64,000 bases of DNA, from contig NZ_CP009294.1 of assembly GCF_000767465.1 (NCBI RefSeq), positions 1 through 64,000 of the forward strand, given 5' to 3'. Of the stretch, positions 8,648-20,608 are shown piece after piece. Numbering within the stretch: the stretch's first letter is position 1; every line of letters begins with the position of its first letter. The translations under genes were made by a program, and so were the position numbers. The notes under the pieces are model-generated. The model saw only the letters and a list, made by a program, of their open reading frames with translations, made no database searches and had not been told where the DNA came from. This DNA comes from Novosphingobium pentaromativorans US6-1. GTDB lineage: Bacteria; Pseudomonadota; Alphaproteobacteria; Sphingomonadales; Sphingomonadaceae.

Positions 8648-8703
8648 GATTTTCCATAATCGGGACTTATGGTAAAATCGGTGTTGCCGAAAGGGCCGAT
8701 TTT
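8648..8703. promoter_or_regulatory. Nested inverted repeats before the tyrosine recombinase
   Basis: GATTTTCCATAA (8648-8659) faces TTATGGTAAAATC (8667-8679), complementary apart from one extra T. AAAATCGG (8674-8681) faces CCGATTTT (8696-8703). The pair of nested repeats lies in the 146-bp gap between the right HTH gene and the recombinase. They could be core recombination sites or operators. Confidence 0.5.
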
Positions 8704-8740
8704 GTCCAAAAAGACCCGGTGAAACCCACCGGAAACTCCC

Positions 8741-9940
8741 ATGCTCGCCGCAACTGATGGGCCGTTCCCGTCTTCGGTCGAGCTGGTCTTGCGCCGTTAC
8801 GCGCCGCTGGTCGATGCGCGCGGCGCCAGTTCGGTCGGGTTCGAGGCGGCGGTCGCGGCGATGGCGCCGGCGACCAAGGCGGCGATCACCGCCGACCTCA
8901 AGTGCTTCCTCGCCTGGTGCAAGTCGCGCCGGCCCGTCGCCACCGCGGTTCCCGCCGAACCCGAGACGCTCGTCCACTACCTGCGCTGGCTGGCCAAGGG
9001 TTCTGATACCCGGACACCGGCAAAGCCCGCGACGCTTGCGCGCCGGATCGCCAGCATTGCCCGGGTGCATCGCATGCTCGGGTTCGGCGATTCCGAGCCG
9101 TTGCCCACCCAGGCCGGGATGGTCCGTGATACCTTGAAGGGTATCCGCCGCGACAAGCGGCATCGCCAGCGCCAGGCAGGGCCGCTCCGGCTTGGGGACG
9201 CCATGGCCGAAGGGCAGGGGGCTCCCGAAGGCGTGACGGTCAAGGCGCTGCTCGCATCCTGCAGCACCGACATCATCGGTCTGCGCGATGCGGCGCTGAT
9301 CAGCCTTGCCTATGACGCTGGTCTCAGGGTCTCGGAATTGGTCGGAACCGAGGTTGCTGATCTGCGGCAGGTTGGCGACGGCAGCGGCCGCCTCGAGATC
9401 GGGCATTCCAAGACCGACCAGCTGGGGGAGGGGGCTCTGGCCTGGCTGTCGCCAGAGACGATGGGTCATATATCAGCTTGGCTGCTTGCCAGCGGAATTG
9501 GCGAAGGCCCGGTGTTTCGGCGGATCAATGTGCTGACCAGTCCGCCGGATCCTGCCGGACAGCAGATCGTGCGGCACTACATTGGCGCCAAGCCGCTCAC
9601 CCGCCAAGGTGTGGTCGCGATCCTGCGCCGCCGGGTACTGGAGGCGATCGATCTCGGCCATGTCGAGCTCGAGCCAGGCATGGAAGGCGACACCGTCCGG
9701 GCCTTGAGTGCTCATTCGTTTCGGGTCGGGTTGACCCAGGACCTGTTCGCGGCCGGGGAGGATGGTGCGGGGATTGCGCTGGCGCTGCGCTGGTCGTCGC
9801 AGACAACGGCGCTGCGCTACGCACGCGAGCTTGCTGTGGGCAGCAATGCAGCGGCGCGGGTGCTGGGCAATTTGCGGCGCGGGTCAATTTTGCCCAAGAA
9901 TGATTGCCAAGCCATCGACGGAGATTGCGCGAGCGGTTGA
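8741..9940 (+). CDS. Tyrosine recombinase/integrase
   Basis: A 399-residue phage-integrase-family recombinase. The N-terminal half (residues about 20-140) is the SAM-like core-binding domain (KAAITADLKCFLAWCKSRR). The catalytic domain contains the first Arg in YDAGLRVSELVG, a beta-hairpin Lys in HSKTDQ, the HxxR box in SAHSFRVGL, Trp in ALRWSSQTTALRY, and the Tyr nucleophile in the same segment. All expected residues are present, so it should be active. It is transcribed in the same direction as tniA; the gap upstream carries inverted repeats. It may belong to the tni module or be an independent unit. A damaged relative is at 16146-17105. Confidence 0.85.
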   Translation: MLAATDGPFPSSVELVLRRYAPLVDARGASSVGFEAAVAAMAPATKAAITADLKCFLAWCKSRRPVATAVPAEPETLVHYLRWLAKGSDTRTPAKPATLARRIASIARVHRMLGFGDSEPLPTQAGMVRDTLKGIRRDKRHRQRQAGPLRLGDAMAEGQGAPEGVTVKALLASCSTDIIGLRDAALISLAYDAGLRVSELVGTEVADLRQVGDGSGRLEIGHSKTDQLGEGALAWLSPETMGHISAWLLASGIGEGPVFRRINVLTSPPDPAGQQIVRHYIGAKPLTRQGVVAILRRRVLEAIDLGHVELEPGMEGDTVRALSAHSFRVGLTQDLFAAGEDGAGIALALRWSSQTTALRYARELAVGSNAAARVLGNLRRGSILPKNDCQAIDGDCASG

Positions 9941-10008
9941 AAGTGTTCCTCATCCGACTGGGTAAACCCGGATTGTCTTGCCGCAGCGCCGATGTTAACC
10001 GACGTGTC

Positions 10009-10338
10009 ATGCCAAGATCGGTTCTTCTCCTGATCGCGATAGCAACCCTGGTGATCTGCAACTTGCACTCGCCTTCGATGCTGCACGCCGAGGAAGCCGG
10101 ACACGACGATCACGCGACGCTCTTCGCGAGCGATCACCACGATTGGACTTCCGATGCGGTGCCCGATGTCGATCATGGCACTGTGGCGCACGACCATCAT
10201 GGACCGACAGCCATGACGGTGGCGGCTGCGCGGATGGAAATGCCGGTGCCGGTTCCCTCGGCGCTTCATCATTTGGCCGAAGCGTCCAAACTGGCATCCT
10301 GGGCCACCGCGCCGCCAATCGAGCCCCCGGCAGCCTGA
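10009..10338 (+). CDS. Small exported His-rich protein before the czc operon
   Basis: About 109 residues starting MPRSVLLLIAIATLVICNL, a hydrophobic signal-type segment, then a mature part with many His and Asp (GHDDHATLFASDHHDW, VAHDHHGPTAM). A longer frame opens at 9904 but the start at 10009 gives a proper signal sequence. The composition suggests periplasmic binding of divalent metal, and the gene lies 62 bp before czcC. No family name is claimed. Similar small His-rich frames often precede RND metal-efflux operons. Confidence 0.6.
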   Translation: MPRSVLLLIAIATLVICNLHSPSMLHAEEAGHDDHATLFASDHHDWTSDAVPDVDHGTVAHDHHGPTAMTVAAARMEMPVPVPSALHHLAEASKLASWATAPPIEPPAA

Positions 10339-10400
10339 TCGAAGCCGCTAGGCGTGCGCAATTGCGCGCGCCCATTGCGTTTCGGATCAGGAGAGACTTC

Positions 10401-11639
10401 ATGTCACGATTGTTGGCAGCCGCCCTTTTGGCGGGTGCGCTGTATTTACCGGCAGGGCGGGCCGGCGCTGAGCCGCTGACGCTTGAACAGGCGATCGCGC
10501 GCGCCAGTGAAGGTGCGCCGCGATTGCAGGCGGTCGAAGCGGCTGTCGAAGCTGCCCGCGCCAGCCAGACCCAGGCAGGGGTGCGTCCCAATCCCACTGT
10601 AACGGTGACCGGTGAGAACATCGCCGGGAGCGGTCGTTACGGCTTCCTGCCCCAAGCCGAGATCACCGCAAGCTATTCCCAGATGCTCGAACGCGGCGGC
10701 AAGCGCGACGCGCGCACCGCCTGGGCACAGCGCGACGTTGGCGTCGCGGAAGCCTCGACTCGCGTCACGCGCCTCGATCTCGCCGCACGGGTCGAGCGGG
10801 CCTGGTTCGATGTCATCATCGCCGACGAAGTGGTCTGGGCGGCGAAATACCGGCTCAAGACCGAACGCGAAATGCAGGCCGAGGCGCTGCGACGGGTGCG
10901 CGGCTACAAGGACCCGCTGTTCGTCGAGACCCGTGCGGCCGCCCGAGTGGCGCAGTCGGAGATCGCGCTGCATGAGGCCAAACGCCGAGAGGTGGCGGCG
11001 CGCAATGTGCTGGCATCCTTTTGGGGCGGAAGCGGCGAGGGGCTTGAGGTCGCAGGCGGTGTCTTGACCGAGGTTAAAAGCCCGCTTGCGATTGCGCCAT
11101 CCGACGAAGCCTTCGAGACAGCCAAGATCGCCCGTGCGCAGGCTGCCGTCACGCTTGAGCAGTCGCGCGGCGTGCAGGATTACACGGTTTCGGGCGGGGT
11201 GCGATACCTGCGCGGAACCGGCGATGTCGCGCTCGTCACCGGGATCACCATCCCCATCGGCCGCTTCGATCGAAATCAGGGCAATATCGAACGCGCCCAG
11301 GCCGAGCGCCGCCGTCTTGAATTTGAGGCCGAGGCTGACCGGCTCGAGCGGTTGCGGCGGCTCGCCTCGCTGCGCGCCGAGGCCGATGCCTCGCGCCTTC
11401 GCGCCGACGCCATCCGCATCGAAGTGCTGCCGAAAGCCGTGCGCACGCTCGATCAGGTGCGCGAGGGCTATCGGCGCGGCGGCTTCACTTTCCGCGACGT
11501 TCAGGACGCGGCCGACGCGATCGTAGAGGTCCAGGAACAATGGATCGCCGCCGCCAACCAGTGGCGCGACCTTCAGACAGAAATCGACCGGCTGTCGGGA
11601 CGCTTCGATGCGTCCGCCCGGGGGGAGACAGAACAATGA
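10401..11639 (+). CDS. czcC: Outer-membrane channel of heavy-metal RND efflux (CzcC type)
   Basis: A 412-residue TolC-family outer-membrane factor. It starts MSRLLAAALLAGALYLPAGRAGAEP, a signal peptide with a likely cut after AGA. The body shows the two repeated helical domains of the family, beginning LTLEQAIARASEGAPRLQAVEAAVEAAR and again in the second half (AQAERRRLEFEAEADRLERLRRLASLRAEAD). The chosen ATG has CAGGAGAG upstream; a longer frame begins at 10143 but runs into the previous gene. The stop overlaps the czcB start (ATGA), showing translational coupling. The partner proteins are the adaptor at 11636 and the pump at 12902. Confidence 0.88.
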   Translation: MSRLLAAALLAGALYLPAGRAGAEPLTLEQAIARASEGAPRLQAVEAAVEAARASQTQAGVRPNPTVTVTGENIAGSGRYGFLPQAEITASYSQMLERGGKRDARTAWAQRDVGVAEASTRVTRLDLAARVERAWFDVIIADEVVWAAKYRLKTEREMQAEALRRVRGYKDPLFVETRAAARVAQSEIALHEAKRREVAARNVLASFWGGSGEGLEVAGGVLTEVKSPLAIAPSDEAFETAKIARAQAAVTLEQSRGVQDYTVSGGVRYLRGTGDVALVTGITIPIGRFDRNQGNIERAQAERRRLEFEAEADRLERLRRLASLRAEADASRLRADAIRIEVLPKAVRTLDQVREGYRRGGFTFRDVQDAADAIVEVQEQWIAAANQWRDLQTEIDRLSGRFDASARGETEQ

Positions 11640-12880
11640 CCCATTCCAGCAACATGACCCGTATCCTCGCAACCCTCTTGGCGGTGATTCCGCTCGCCGC
11701 CTGCGGCGGTGGCGCGGAAAAGCCCGCTGGCGAGCATGGCGAGGCTGCCGGTCCCGAGAAGGGGCAGCACAATGGCCGGATGCTGCGCGACGGCGACTTC
11801 GCGCTCGAAATGACGGTGTTCGAGGACGGCGTGCCGCCGATGTTCCGCGTGTTCCCGACCATGGGCGGAGAGAAGCTCGATCCTGCGAAGGTCGATCTGA
11901 CCGTGACGCTGCGCCGCCTCGACGGCGAGGTGAACGTGTTCAAGTTCAAGCCGAACGGCGAGATGCTGGACGGCCAGGGCACGGTAGTTGAACCGCACAG
12001 CTTCGACGTCGAAGTCGTTGCTGTGGTCGCTGGCAAGCGTCACCAGTGGAAATACGCCAATCCCGAAGGCCAGACGAAAATCCCAGCCGAAACCGCCAGG
12101 GCCAACGGCGTGGTGATCGAAACGGCCGGTCCGGCGGTGATCGGCGAGACGCGCGAGTTGTATGGCACTGTCCAACTCGCCAGCACCGGCCGTTCGGAAA
12201 TTCGCGGCCAGTTTCCGGGACGCGTGGTCTCCGTTACCAAGGCAGTGGGAGACTACGTCCAGCGCGGGCAACTGCTGGCGCGCATCGAATCGGGCGAGAG
12301 CCTGCAGGTCTATCCGGTCTATTCGACGGTCAGCGGCGTGGTGGCCGAACGCAACGGCAATCCCGGTGACGTGACTTTCGACCGGCCGCTCTATGTCATC
12401 ACCGACCCGGCCCAGACCACGGTCGTGTTCAACGTCTTCCCGCGCGATCTCGCTCTGGTACGACCCGGCCAACGGGTAAGCGTCGAGACCATGGACGGCC
12501 AGGCGGTCGCCGGCGCCAGGCTCGGCGACTACCTTCCCGAAGGCAATGCCGCCGCAGGTACGGCGCTGCTGCGCGCAATCCTGCCCAATCCGGGCGGGCG
12601 GTTCCGCCCCGGCATGGCGTTGCGGGGCAAAGTGACCGTGAATGCCGTGACGGTGCCGCTGGCCGTGCGCACCGAAGCGCTCCAGCCGTTCCGCGACTTC
12701 ACCGTGGTCTATGCGAACTTTGGCGACAAGTACGAGGTCCGGATGCTCGAATTGGGGCGCAAGTCGCCCGAGTGGACCGAGGTGCTCGGCGGACTCAAGC
12801 CCGGGACGCGCTATGCCGCCAAGGGTTCCTTCCTGATCCGCGCCGACATCGAGAAGTCCGGCGCGAGCCACGATCACTGA
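11636..12880 (+). CDS. czcB: Periplasmic adaptor of heavy-metal RND efflux (CzcB type)
   Basis: A 414-residue membrane fusion protein. The N-terminus MTRILATLLAVIPLAACGGG is a lipoprotein signal with lipobox LAAC, so the protein should be anchored by lipid. The region 150-330 has the barrel-sandwich hybrid pattern (GRSEIRGQFPGRVVSVTKAVGDYVQRGQLLARIES), and a C-terminal domain ends GTRYAAKGSFLIRADIEKSG with a terminal HDH. His-containing ends (EHGEAAGP near the N-terminus) fit metal handling. It joins CzcA to CzcC. The ATG overlaps the czcC stop. A track frame begins further upstream at 11540 but inside czcC. Confidence 0.88.
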   Translation: MTHSSNMTRILATLLAVIPLAACGGGAEKPAGEHGEAAGPEKGQHNGRMLRDGDFALEMTVFEDGVPPMFRVFPTMGGEKLDPAKVDLTVTLRRLDGEVNVFKFKPNGEMLDGQGTVVEPHSFDVEVVAVVAGKRHQWKYANPEGQTKIPAETARANGVVIETAGPAVIGETRELYGTVQLASTGRSEIRGQFPGRVVSVTKAVGDYVQRGQLLARIESGESLQVYPVYSTVSGVVAERNGNPGDVTFDRPLYVITDPAQTTVVFNVFPRDLALVRPGQRVSVETMDGQAVAGARLGDYLPEGNAAAGTALLRAILPNPGGRFRPGMALRGKVTVNAVTVPLAVRTEALQPFRDFTVVYANFGDKYEVRMLELGRKSPEWTEVLGGLKPGTRYAAKGSFLIRADIEKSGASHDH

Positions 12881-12883
12881 TAG

Positions 12884-16066
<3,183 letters not shown>

Positions 16067-16145
16067 CAGACTGTCGCAGGTACACTTATTCAAGTGCCGC
16101 AATGCCATTAAATTTGACACGGCAATGATCGACGAGATTTGGTGA

Positions 16146-17105
16146 TTGTCATTAACTCTGGCAGCCGACAACCCCGTCGCAGCGGCATCCTCGGCCGTCT
16201 TCGATCCCCTGTTGCAGGACGAGATTGCGGCGGCCCGTTCCTACCGCACCCAGGCCAAGGCCGCCAACACCATTCGTGCCTATGCGAGCGATTGGGCGCA
16301 GTTCGAGGGCTGGTGCTGGGAACGAGACCTCGATCCCTTGCCGGCGTGGCCCGAAGCGGTGGCGACCTATCTGGCCGCGCTGGCCATGGCGGGCAAGGCC
16401 GACAGCACCATCGCGCGGCATCTCGCGGCGATCGGGTGGAAGCACCGCCAGGAGGGGTTGGTCGCGCCGGTGCAGCGCGACGAGCGGATGGTGATCGCCG
16501 ACACGCTGGCCGGAATCCGCCGCGAGCAGCGCGCGCGGCCGTCGCGAAAGAAGGCAGCGGTTAGCGCCAAGGACCTCGCGGCGATGATCGCGAGCGCCGA
16601 TGGCGAGGGGACGCGCTCCATCCGTGACCGGGCGGTGCTGGCGCTGGGGCTGGCTGCGGCGCTGCGGCGGTCGGAGCTGATCGGGCTTGAGTTACGCGAT
16701 GTTCAGTTCGTGCCCGAGGGGCTGCGGCTGACGATTCGGCATTCGAAGACCGACCAGGAAGGCGAGGGGCAGGTGGCGCGGCTCCAGGCCTGACTGGCGG
16801 TTCGAGGCTCGGCGCCGGGGCCGCTGCTCTGGCAGATCGACCCGCAGGGCAGGGTGGTCGACAGGGTAATGTCCGATCGCTCGGTGGCCAGGCTTGTGCA
16901 AAAATATGCGGCCAGGGTCGGGCTCGATCCGGCAACGGTTGGGGGGCATTCTTTGCGGGCGGGGCTCCTGACCGAAGCCGCGCGTTCGGGCGCCTCGATA
17001 GCCAAGATGCAGGAGGTATCGCGGCAGAAGAAGGTCGAAGTGCTGCTCGGCTACGTGCGTTCAGCTGAATTATTTGGTGACCACGCGGGCAAGGGCTTTT
17101 TGTAG
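16146..17105 (+). pseudogene. Tyrosine recombinase with one in-frame stop
   Basis: Two open stretches in the same frame (16146-16793 and 16794-17105) together encode one integrase of about 319 residues, interrupted only by a TGA at 16791-16793. The first part holds the core-binding domain (TIRAYASDWAQFEGWCWERDL) and the first catalytic Arg in AALRRSELIGLELRD, with HSKTDQEGEG. After the stop the frame continues through LLWQIDPQGR, the HxxR box in GGHSLRAGL, and LLGYVRSAELFGDHAGK with the Tyr. So all catalytic residues survive and a single substitution has closed the gene, unless the stop is read through or is a sequencing error. Confidence 0.8.
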
Positions 17106-17480
17106 TACTCGCAAAGATTTGGAACATCGTTCCAGAATGGGTCAGCTTCGATCTTGCCAGAATCCTCTCATTCCAACCGGATACATTTTCGGGACAGGGT
17201 CACATTCGGCAAAATCACTGAAACCGTTGTCTTGGAGCACCTCGATCGGCATATCGGCCAGCAAGCCGACGCTACAATCGTCAGACCCGCGGATCGTGCT
17301 CTCTACTCGATTGAAATGAAGCAGGTCAAACGGCTATCGTCAGCTGCATGTTCAATAGCCAGTTTGAGGCGAGTGGTAGTGTTGGCGTCCAAGGCGGTTG
17401 CAAGATTCTGGCTGGCCTCCTAGCGTGGCTATTGAGCCAAGGCTTGCCTCCTTCCGAACGCGAAGGTTCGGATAGCATCT
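17106..17480. other. Non-coding stretch between recombinase remnant and IS6 element
   Basis: About 375 bp with no frame that looks like a gene on either strand. At the far end, TCCGAAC (17453-17459) and GTTCGGA (17466-17472) form a 7-bp stem over a 6-base loop directly before the IS6 target duplication. The stem could be a terminator-like structure or an operator of the iclR gene, which the insertion has now moved about 0.9 kb away. Confidence 0.4.
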
Positions 17481-18363
17481 GGCTCTGTTGCAAATTCTGA
17501 CGCGGTCGCCATGGTTTGGTTCGAGGGCTTTCAAGGTCGGTTGCGATGAACGATTTCAAAGGGCGGCATTTTACCGGCGAGGTCATCCTGTGGGCGGTAC
17601 GCTGGTATTGCCGGTACGGCATCAGCTACCGTGATCTCGAGGAAATGCTAGCCGAGCGTGGCATCAATGTCGATCACACGACCATCTATCGCTGGGTGCA
17701 GCGCTACGCGCCGGAGATGGAGAAGCGGTTGCGCTGGTTCTGGCGGCGCGGCTTTGATCCGAGCTGGCGTCTCGATGAGACTTACGTCAAGGTCCGGGGT
17801 AAATGGACCTACCTCTACCGGGCGGTCGACAAACGGGGCGACACGATCGACTTCTACCTGTCGTCGACCCGCAGCGCCAAAGCCGCGAAGCGCTTTCTAG
17901 GCAAGGCTCTTCGTGGCCTGAAGGACTGGGAAAAGCCGACGAAACTCAACACCGACAAGGCACCCAGCTACGGCGCCGCGATCGCCGAGCTGAAACGAGA
18001 AGGGAAGCTCGCCCCGGAAACCGAACACCGGCAGGTGAAATACCTGAACAATGTGCTCGAGGCCGACCATGGCAAGCTCAAGATGCTGATCAAGCCTGTG
18101 CGCGGTTTCAAATCGATGCCCACGGCCTACGCTACAATCAAGGGCTTCGAGGTCATGCGCGCCCTACGCAAAGGGCAGGCCCGGCCGTGGTGCCTGCAGC
18201 CGGGGTTCAAAGGAGAGGTGCGCCTGATCGAAAGATCATTTGGCATTGGTCCCTCGGCCATGACCGAGGCCATGGACATGCTCAATCAGCATTTCGCCGA
18301 TGTTGCCTGATCCCAAAAAAGGCGCGGTGTCGTTCGGCGGTCCCAAATGTTTGCAACAGAGCC
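17481..18363 (+). mobile_element. IS6-family insertion sequence (IS6100-like), complete
   Basis: The element is 883 bp with perfect 14-bp terminal inverted repeats, GGCTCTGTTGCAAA (17481-17494) and its complement ending at 18363. It is flanked by a perfect 8-bp direct repeat TAGCATCT (17473-17480 and 18364-18371), the target duplication expected for IS6 insertion. One transposase gene fills it. The intact duplication shows a simple insertion, not a recombination scar. It landed 21 bp upstream of the iclR reading frame, so it separates that gene from its original promoter; IS6 ends can supply outward promoters. Confidence 0.92.
17546..18310 (+). CDS. IS6-family transposase (IS6100-like)
   Basis: A 254-residue DDE transposase. 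It starts MNDFKGRHFTGEVILWAVRWYCRYGISYRDLEEML, with the HTH TTIYRWVQRYAPEMEKRL, and carries the catalytic residues in RLDETYVKV, LNTDKAPSYG and LEADHGKLK. The sequence differs from remembered IS6100 at scattered positions but matches it over nearly the whole length. Length is full and no frameshift is seen, so it is probably active. The ATG at 17546 was chosen because the family begins with this MxDFK segment. Confidence 0.93.
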   Translation: MNDFKGRHFTGEVILWAVRWYCRYGISYRDLEEMLAERGINVDHTTIYRWVQRYAPEMEKRLRWFWRRGFDPSWRLDETYVKVRGKWTYLYRAVDKRGDTIDFYLSSTRSAKAAKRFLGKALRGLKDWEKPTKLNTDKAPSYGAAIAELKREGKLAPETEHRQVKYLNNVLEADHGKLKMLIKPVRGFKSMPTAYATIKGFEVMRALRKGQARPWCLQPGFKGEVRLIERSFGIGPSAMTEAMDMLNQHFADVA

Positions 18364-18384
18364 TAGCATCTTAATTTAGCAGGT

Positions 18385-19245
18385 TTGCTGGGAATTGAAT
18401 TGGCTCGTGAAGCACAGGTGGGAAAATTGGGTATACCAAAATCCAAGGGTGATGAGATATCGAGTGTCGATATTTCCGAGAGTGGCAATCAGCGGAAGTC
18501 CATTCAGTCCGTAGAAATTGGGGCAAGGGTCCTTCTTGCCCTGTTGAAGGCGGACCCAGGTGGTGCGTTTCTTCGAGATGTTGCGTCCAGCTCAGGGCTT
18601 TCGCGCAGTCAGGCACATCGATATTTACTTGCCTTCGTCAACACCGGAATGGTCGAACAGAATGCGTCCAGCGGGCGGTATTCGCTTGGCACGCTCGCTG
18701 TACGCCTGGGCCTGGCGGCTATGGCCAGGCTAGACCCCGTACGCATCGCTACCGGATACCTCGAGGGCCTGCTGGATGAGTTGAAAACGACCGGGCTGCT
18801 CAGTGTTTGGGGCGACTATGGGCCAACGGTAATTCGCTTGATCGACGGCGGCGTCCCCCTGTTCACGTCAATGCATGTTGGTTCCACCTTGCCTTTGCAA
18901 GGCTCCTCCACCGGCACCCTTTTCCTGACCTATTGTCCGCCTGCGCAAACGCGCGATCGCGTTGAGCGGGAGAGGGCCGAGGGGATTGTTGTCGACGATG
19001 GGGAATTGGCTGAGCAAATCGAGTCCGTTCGCAAACTCGGATATGCGAGAACTTATGGGTCCGTGGTGCCGGGTCTTGCCGCAGTATCGGTGCCGATTTT
19101 CGATTCGCAAAATCGGCTGGTCGCGACAATGAGCGTTCTTGCCCGTTCACAGGACAAGGCTTATTTCAGCAAGGCAAAGATCGGACGCATTTTGCAGCAG
19201 GCGCGGCAAGCAAGCGAAGCGATCGGTTGGCCAGGCCCAGCTTGA
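18385..19245 (+). CDS. IclR-family transcriptional regulator
   Basis: Up to 286 residues. The N-terminal winged helix (SVEIGARVLLALLKADPGGAFLRDVASSSGLSRSQAHRYLLAFVNTGMVEQN) and the effector domain from about residue 110 (LGLAAMARLDPVRIATGYLEGLLDEL ... GSSTGTLFLTYCP ... GYARTYGSVVPGLAAVSVPIFD) are typical of IclR proteins, many of which control aromatic catabolism. The start is uncertain: TTG at 18385 opens the frame but leaves an unusual 35-residue extension before the HTH. The IS6 copy lies just upstream, so its expression may now be altered. It is the only intact catabolic-type regulator in the window and a candidate for the shared operator motif listed at 19262 and elsewhere. Confidence 0.88.
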   Translation: MLGIELAREAQVGKLGIPKSKGDEISSVDISESGNQRKSIQSVEIGARVLLALLKADPGGAFLRDVASSSGLSRSQAHRYLLAFVNTGMVEQNASSGRYSLGTLAVRLGLAAMARLDPVRIATGYLEGLLDELKTTGLLSVWGDYGPTVIRLIDGGVPLFTSMHVGSTLPLQGSSTGTLFLTYCPPAQTRDRVERERAEGIVVDDGELAEQIESVRKLGYARTYGSVVPGLAAVSVPIFDSQNRLVATMSVLARSQDKAYFSKAKIGRILQQARQASEAIGWPGPA

Positions 19246-19261
19246 CCCTTTGTATCGATAT

Positions 19262-19277
19262 GCGTAATGCGTTGCAC
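19262..19277. promoter_or_regulatory. Copy of the shared operator-like motif (iclR-MFS gap)
   Basis: GCGTAATGCGTTGCAC has a perfect right half TTGCAC and a partly matching left half compared with the palindrome GTGCAA-N4-TTGCAC at 30106. It lies 17 bp behind the iclR stop and about 87 bp before the MFS start, a plausible position for control of the transporter by the IclR protein. Inferred from similarity only. Confidence 0.35.
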
Positions 19278-19363
19278 AATAAGGGCGGCGCCTTCCTTTA
19301 ACTCCTGACAGCGTGTTGCGGGTTCGATCCGGCCCTGTGGCAGCTTCAGGAGAGCACGGTTCA

Positions 19364-20575
19364 GTGAACCTTCAAAGTCCCACGACGGAAGCCGGCATAT
19401 GCCGGCGTGAATTCATCGCCATGATGGCGATGATACAGGCGCTCCAGTCGCTGGCCTTCACATCGCTGCTGCCGGCTCTCGGACACATCGCTGCCGATTT
19501 TGAGGTTGCCCAATCGAACCAGCGCCAACTGATCATCAGCGTTTTCCTGATCAGTTCGGGATTGAGTTCTCTGATACCCGGAACAATCTCCGATCGCTAT
19601 GGGCGCAAGCCGGTCCTGCTCGGCTACATGGCGTTGTTCGTAATCGTCAATGCGGTGTCGGCGCTGGTGCGTGACTTCAACGTGCTTCTGGCGCTGCGCG
19701 GGATATTGGGGTTCGCATCGTCCGGGCTGACGGTGCTGCCGCTGGCGATCATCCGCGATCGCTATGAAGGTGCCGGCATGGCCAAGCTGCAGGCGGTGGT
19801 GGCGATGCTGTTTATGGCGGTGCCGACCTTCGCGCCCAGCCTGGGCTATGCGATTCTCGAGCTCGCGGGATGGCGGGCGATCTTCCTGGTGATCGGTGCT
19901 TTGGCGCTGGTGGTGACGGGCTGGTTCCTGCTCAGAATGGAGGAAACCAATCCGAAGCAGAACCGGCAGTCGCAGCGCTCGGGCAATTTGCTGGGCAATG
20001 TTGCAACGGTGCTCGGGAACCGGGCGTCGATCGGCTATGTCATTGGCATGTCCTTGATTTTCGGCGGGCACTTCGGGTTCATCAACAGTTCGCAGCAACT
20101 GATCGGCGAGCATTTCGGCGCAGGCTCGGCCTATCCGCTGATCTTCGGCTCGATGGCGGCGACCATGGCGCTGGCCAGCCTGGTCAATTCGGCGATCGTC
20201 GAGCGCTTTGGCACCCGGCGGATCGGCCATGCCGCAATTTTCTGCCACCTTGCGGCATCGGTGGGACAATTGTTCCTGGCCTCAGCTCCCGGCGAAACCC
20301 TGGTCCAGTTTGTCGTCCTCATGTCTCTCAACATGTGCCTGCTGATTACCGTCTTCGTCAATTTCACTGCAATTGCCTTGCAGCCATTCGGGCATATCGC
20401 CGGTGCCGCGGCATCGGTTCAGGCATTCTTCCGGCTGGTGCTGGGGGCTGGGCTCGGCGGCCTGATCGGTTATGCCTACGATGGCACACCGCTGCCGCTC
20501 GCGATTGCGCTGGTCATGGTCGGGTCGCTGACCTTGGCCCTTGTTCTGTTCAGCGAACGGGGCAAGCTGTTCTAG
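19364..20575 (+). CDS. MFS transporter (Bcr/CflA-like drug or aromatic-acid carrier)
   Basis: About 403 residues with twelve predicted membrane segments. The family's motif A is present between helices 2 and 3 (PGTISDRYGRKPVLLGYM), and the helix 4 region (LLALRGILGFASSG) and PTFAPSLGYAILELAGWRAIF resemble Bcr/CflA-type drug exporters. The substrate cannot be read from sequence; the neighbouring IclR gene suggests an aromatic compound. GTG at 19364 is chosen because AGGAGAG lies nine bases upstream; the frame opens earlier at 19313 without such a site. Confidence 0.82.
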   Translation: MNLQSPTTEAGICRREFIAMMAMIQALQSLAFTSLLPALGHIAADFEVAQSNQRQLIISVFLISSGLSSLIPGTISDRYGRKPVLLGYMALFVIVNAVSALVRDFNVLLALRGILGFASSGLTVLPLAIIRDRYEGAGMAKLQAVVAMLFMAVPTFAPSLGYAILELAGWRAIFLVIGALALVVTGWFLLRMEETNPKQNRQSQRSGNLLGNVATVLGNRASIGYVIGMSLIFGGHFGFINSSQQLIGEHFGAGSAYPLIFGSMAATMALASLVNSAIVERFGTRRIGHAAIFCHLAASVGQLFLASAPGETLVQFVVLMSLNMCLLITVFVNFTAIALQPFGHIAGAAASVQAFFRLVLGAGLGGLIGYAYDGTPLPLAIALVMVGSLTLALVLFSERGKLF

Positions 20576-20608
20576 CGCCTCAATTCGCCGAGCCGATAGG
20601 AGCTTGCC

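Noticed and set aside
11573..12877. Minus-strand frame of 434 codons opposite czcB
   Set aside because: It has no family pattern and the plus strand encodes an obvious adaptor protein.
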